A DNA stretch of 10,000 bases from Monoplex corrugatus. Its lineage: Eukaryota > Mollusca > Gastropoda > Littorinimorpha > Ranellidae. The position numbers and the translations under genes were made by a program. The DNA is taken from the NCBI GenBank assembly GCA_030674185.1, contig JAPXFY010000012.1, positions 2,237,374 to 2,247,373 on the forward strand, written 5' to 3'. The notes under the pieces were generated by a model. The model saw only the letters and a list, made by a program, of their open reading frames with translations, was not told the origin of the DNA and searched no databases. Numbering within the stretch: position 1 is the first letter of the stretch; the number at the start of each line of letters is the position of its first letter. Below are positions 8,683 to 10,000 of this stretch, in pieces.

Positions 8683-8719
8683 TCCATTCCACCTGCTGAC
8701 CTCATTCCACACCAGGTAC

Positions 8720-8925
8720 TGTCAGCGTGAGAAACTTTGACCTTGCCGCCAGACTGCCAACAAACATGAGGTGTGCGCTGTACGGAGCCAGGAAACGTCC
8801 TGTCACAGCGTCGTATGCGTGACCATGGTAATGATGACGTCAGACAGCCGAGCGGTGTGCTGGGGCAGGTGTGCGTCATCGTCTGTGTTCATTTGACGTG
8901 AAACTGACGTCAGACTTGGCCTGGC
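8720..8925 (-). CDS. C1q domain-containing protein, exon with N-terminal half of C1q domain; frame disrupted in the middle
   Basis: On the minus strand an acceptor (catgtcttatcag) precedes GCCAGGCC at 8925. Entered in phase 1 from the stalk exon, the frame reads SQAKSDVSFTSNEH, matching the 'VxFxA' first strand of a C1q domain. The next segment fits only in the +1 frame (AHLPQHTARLSDVIIT, about 8883-8827). The original frame then returns with GHAYDAVTGRFLAPYS and SLAARSKFLTLT, ending at 8720. 'GxAYDxxTGxFxAP' is the most characteristic C1q motif. Spacing from VSF to GHAYD is about 25 residues, as expected for the family. The original frame has stops at 8878-8876 and near 8839 in the displaced part. 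Two opposite indels would explain this: real mutations in a pseudogene, or two assembly errors. The domain continues in the exon at 2524-2351. Confidence 0.8.
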
Positions 8926-8943
8926 CTGATAAGACATGAGTGA

Positions 8944-8965
8944 TGTGTGTGTGTGTGTGTGTGTG

Positions 8966-9027
<62 letters not shown>

Positions 9028-9040
9028 TGTGTGTGGTGTG
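8944..9040. repeat. (TG)n dinucleotide microsatellite
   Basis: Nearly pure TG repeat over about 97 bp, with a doubled T at 8966-8967 and doubled G interruptions near 9020 and 9035. Alternating purine-pyrimidine tracts of this length can adopt Z-DNA. On the sense strand of the C1q gene it is (CA)n, close upstream of an acceptor. Confidence 0.97.
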
Positions 9041-9057
9041 CACAAGAAATAGAACAA

Positions 9058-9347
9058 GATGATGACATGATGATGATGATGATGATAATGATGATGACGA
9101 CGACAACGACAAGAAGAAGAAACTGATAATGATGATGATGACGAAGACGACGACGACAACGAAGGCGACGAGAATTACGACAGAGATGACGACGATGACG
9201 ATGACAACGTCGAAAACGATGATGGTGATGGTGATAATGATAATGATGATGATGATGACGATGGCAATAATAAAGACAAAGATAGTGCAGATGTCGACGA
9301 CGATGACGATGATGGCGATAATGCTGACGATGATAATGGTGACGAGA
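9058..9347. repeat. Imperfect (GAT/GAC)n trinucleotide tract
   Basis: About 290 bp are dominated by GAT and GAC triplets with AAT, GAA, AAC and GGT variants. On the plus strand one frame is open from 9098 to 9370 without a Met and would be strongly acidic (DDDDEDDDDNEGDEN and similar). On the minus strand it reads hydrophobic or Ser-rich. Given the position inside an intron of the opposite-strand gene, it is best read as a decayed microsatellite. Confidence 0.9.
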
Positions 9348-9378
9348 AGGTCGAGGGGAGGGCGCATTGAGAACTCAC

Positions 9379-9534
9379 TAGAGGAAAGTTGATTCAGCCT
9401 CCTCTGCACGTGATTTAGCCTGAGGTCAAGGTCGGCCTGACCTTGTTGATGACCTTGTGCTTGCTGACCCCCCGTGCAACACGTGACCCTGGTGTCGTTC
9501 AGCTTTCCTCTACCTCCTCCACTCTCTCCGTCAC
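9379..9534 (-). CDS. C1q domain-containing protein, coiled-coil stalk exon (partial, probable frame break)
   Basis: The minus-strand frame ending at 9379 reads [20 protein letters not shown], then [10 protein letters not shown], and stops at a strong donor (TCTA|GTGAGT). Hydrophobic residues of [17 protein letters not shown] fall at 4-3-4-3 spacing (L, L, V, L, L), a coiled-coil heptad pattern. Invertebrate C1qDC proteins often have such a stalk between signal peptide and C1q domain. The donor phase (1) matches entry into the C1q exon at 8925. Upstream, a possible acceptor (tgatcaacag, AG at 9536-9535) is followed by [11 protein letters not shown] in another frame that meets a TGA, while LNDTRVT follows at once in the stalk frame. 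A one-base loss near 9506 would explain this. The 5' boundary is uncertain, and signal-peptide exons must lie beyond the window. Confidence 0.55.
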
Positions 9535-9548
9535 CTGTTGATCACACG

Positions 9549-9984
9549 TAACCAACCAACCATCCAACCATCCAACCAACCATCCAACCCACCAACCATC
9601 CATCCAACCATCCAACCAACCAACCATCCAACCAACCAACCAACCAACCAACCAACCATCCAACCAACTCAACCATCAACCATCCAACCATCCAACCACC
9701 ACCATCAACACCATCCAACCAAACCAACCACCAACCATCCAACCATCCAACCAACCAACCACCAACCACAACCAACCAACCATACCAACCAACCAACCAT
9801 CCAACCAACCAACCCCAACCATACCAACCAACCAACCATCCAACCAACCAACCATCAACCATCCAACCAACACCACCAACACCAACCATCAACCATCCAA
9901 CCAACCAACCAACCAACCAACCAATCCAACCAACCAACCAACCAACCATCCAACCAACCAAATGTCAAACCAACCAAACATCCA
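9549..9984. repeat. (CCAA/CCAT)n tetranucleotide tract
   Basis: About 435 bp of CCAA quartets with interspersed CCAT and shorter CAAC or CACC interruptions. There is no regular higher order. Frames through it ([11 protein letters not shown] on plus, [10 protein letters not shown] on minus) are products of the repeat. On the minus strand it is GGTT/GGAT, rich in GG pairs. It lies upstream of the stalk exon, presumably in another intron. The last 16 bp (9985-10000) are unremarkable. Confidence 0.95.
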
Positions 9985-10000
9985 AACATGCTTTTTTAAA

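Larger units (their letters stand above)
2525..8719 (-). other. Putative intron splitting the C1q domain, filled with tandem repeats
   Basis: This interval separates two halves of one C1q domain in the same orientation. On the minus strand the proposed donor follows codon ACA (ACA|GTACCT) and the acceptor is ...ttgttgtgcag|GAG. Both are phase 0, so joining keeps the frame. The donor matches the consensus only modestly. The direct join also leaves the loop between the two halves about four residues shorter than in typical C1q domains, so the exact donor or a tiny extra exon is uncertain. The interval holds the 30-bp, 85-bp, 27/31-bp, 43-bp and 21-bp arrays plus about 600 bp of non-repetitive DNA. 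An alternative is that repeat growth destroyed the gene and this is no longer spliced. Confidence 0.55.
8926..9378 (-). other. Putative intron between stalk exon and C1q exon
   Basis: On the minus strand it begins with GTGAGT (TCTA|GTGAGT) and ends catgtcttatcag. Both boundaries look good and the join is phase 1, giving a continuous stalk-to-domain frame (...LNQLSS then SQAKSDVSFTS). The 453-bp interval is mainly (GAT)n and (TG)n microsatellite. Confidence 0.6.

Noticed and set aside
7658..8692. Four long open frames on both strands through the 21-bp array (290-344 codons)
   Set aside because: The unit length is a multiple of 3 with no stop in these frames, so frames stay open on both strands at once. 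Composition is a pure heptapeptide repeat with no flanking domain, and the array lies in an intron of the opposite-strand gene model.
8595..8879. Minus-strand 94-codon ATG frame over the C1q exon
   Set aside because: It is out of frame with the C1q motifs and runs into the poly-C and A-rich tracts; a shadow frame.
8835..8912. Two perfect TGACGTCA (CRE-like) palindromes at 8835-8842 and 8905-8912
   Set aside because: Both lie within the C1q exon: the second spans the SDVS codons, and the first encodes part of LSDVI. They are more simply explained as coding sequence.
9098..9370. Asp-rich plus-strand frame that could resemble an acidic shell-matrix protein
   Set aside because: It has no Met and no convincing splice sites, the triplets are simply GAT/GAC microsatellite with decay, and it lies inside an intron of the opposite strand. 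Kept only as a repeat.
9407..9485. Two CACGTG E-boxes and several TGACCTTG nuclear-receptor-like half sites, with caaggtc-ggcct-gaccttg as an inverted repeat (9427-9445)
   Set aside because: They fall inside the proposed stalk exon and are accounted for by repeated Gln-Gly, Asp-Leu and Asn-His codons. There is no independent promoter evidence.
9549..9984. Telomere-like repeat
   Set aside because: The quartet is CCAA/CCAT, not (TTAGGG)n or a known telomere variant, and it is internal and irregular.

Overview
This is eukaryotic nuclear DNA. There are no bacterial-style genes, and about 85-90% of the window is tandem repeat. The only protein-coding signal I can recognise is on the minus strand: three separated segments that fit together as exons of a secreted C1q domain-containing (C1qDC) protein. 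C1qDC families are greatly expanded in molluscs and other lophotrochozoans, and the minisatellite load with (GAT)n and (TG)n tracts would suit a gastropod or bivalve. The organism assignment is inference only.

Gene model, read right to left on the minus strand. Exon A (about 9534-9379) encodes a heptad-patterned coiled-coil stalk and ends at a strong donor, GTGAGT, in phase 1. Intron 1 (9378-8926) holds (GAT)n and (TG)n tracts. Exon B (8925-8720) follows a good acceptor and encodes the N-terminal half of a C1q domain, with its middle third displaced by one base relative to both ends. Intron 2 (8719-2525, about 6.2 kb) is almost wholly tandem repeats. Exon C (2524-2351) encodes the C-terminal half of the C1q domain, and its stop codon lies inside the first unit of the next satellite. 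The signal-peptide exon would lie beyond position 10000.

Repeat layout, left to right: a 60-62 bp satellite (1-2360, 39 units, open at the left edge); exon C; a 30-bp array (2529-4359); diverged monomers of the same family (4360-4589); an 85-89 bp array that is a trimer of that family (4590-5294); a spacer; a 27/31-bp array (5435-6163); a non-repetitive island (6164-6392); a 43-bp array in perfect register (6393-7620); an inverted junction that leads into a 21-bp array (7719-8520); a short unique piece with an A-rich tail and a C11 run; exon B; (TG)n; (GAT)n; exon A; and a (CCAA/CCAT)n tract to the right end.

Main points of interest are the C1q domain split by a satellite-filled intron, a 30-bp satellite whose every unit resembles the intron's own 3' splice site, and two cases where one repeat family appears to have produced another. 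The exon frame breaks mean the locus could be a decaying gene or an intact gene with assembly indels. The sequence alone cannot settle this.
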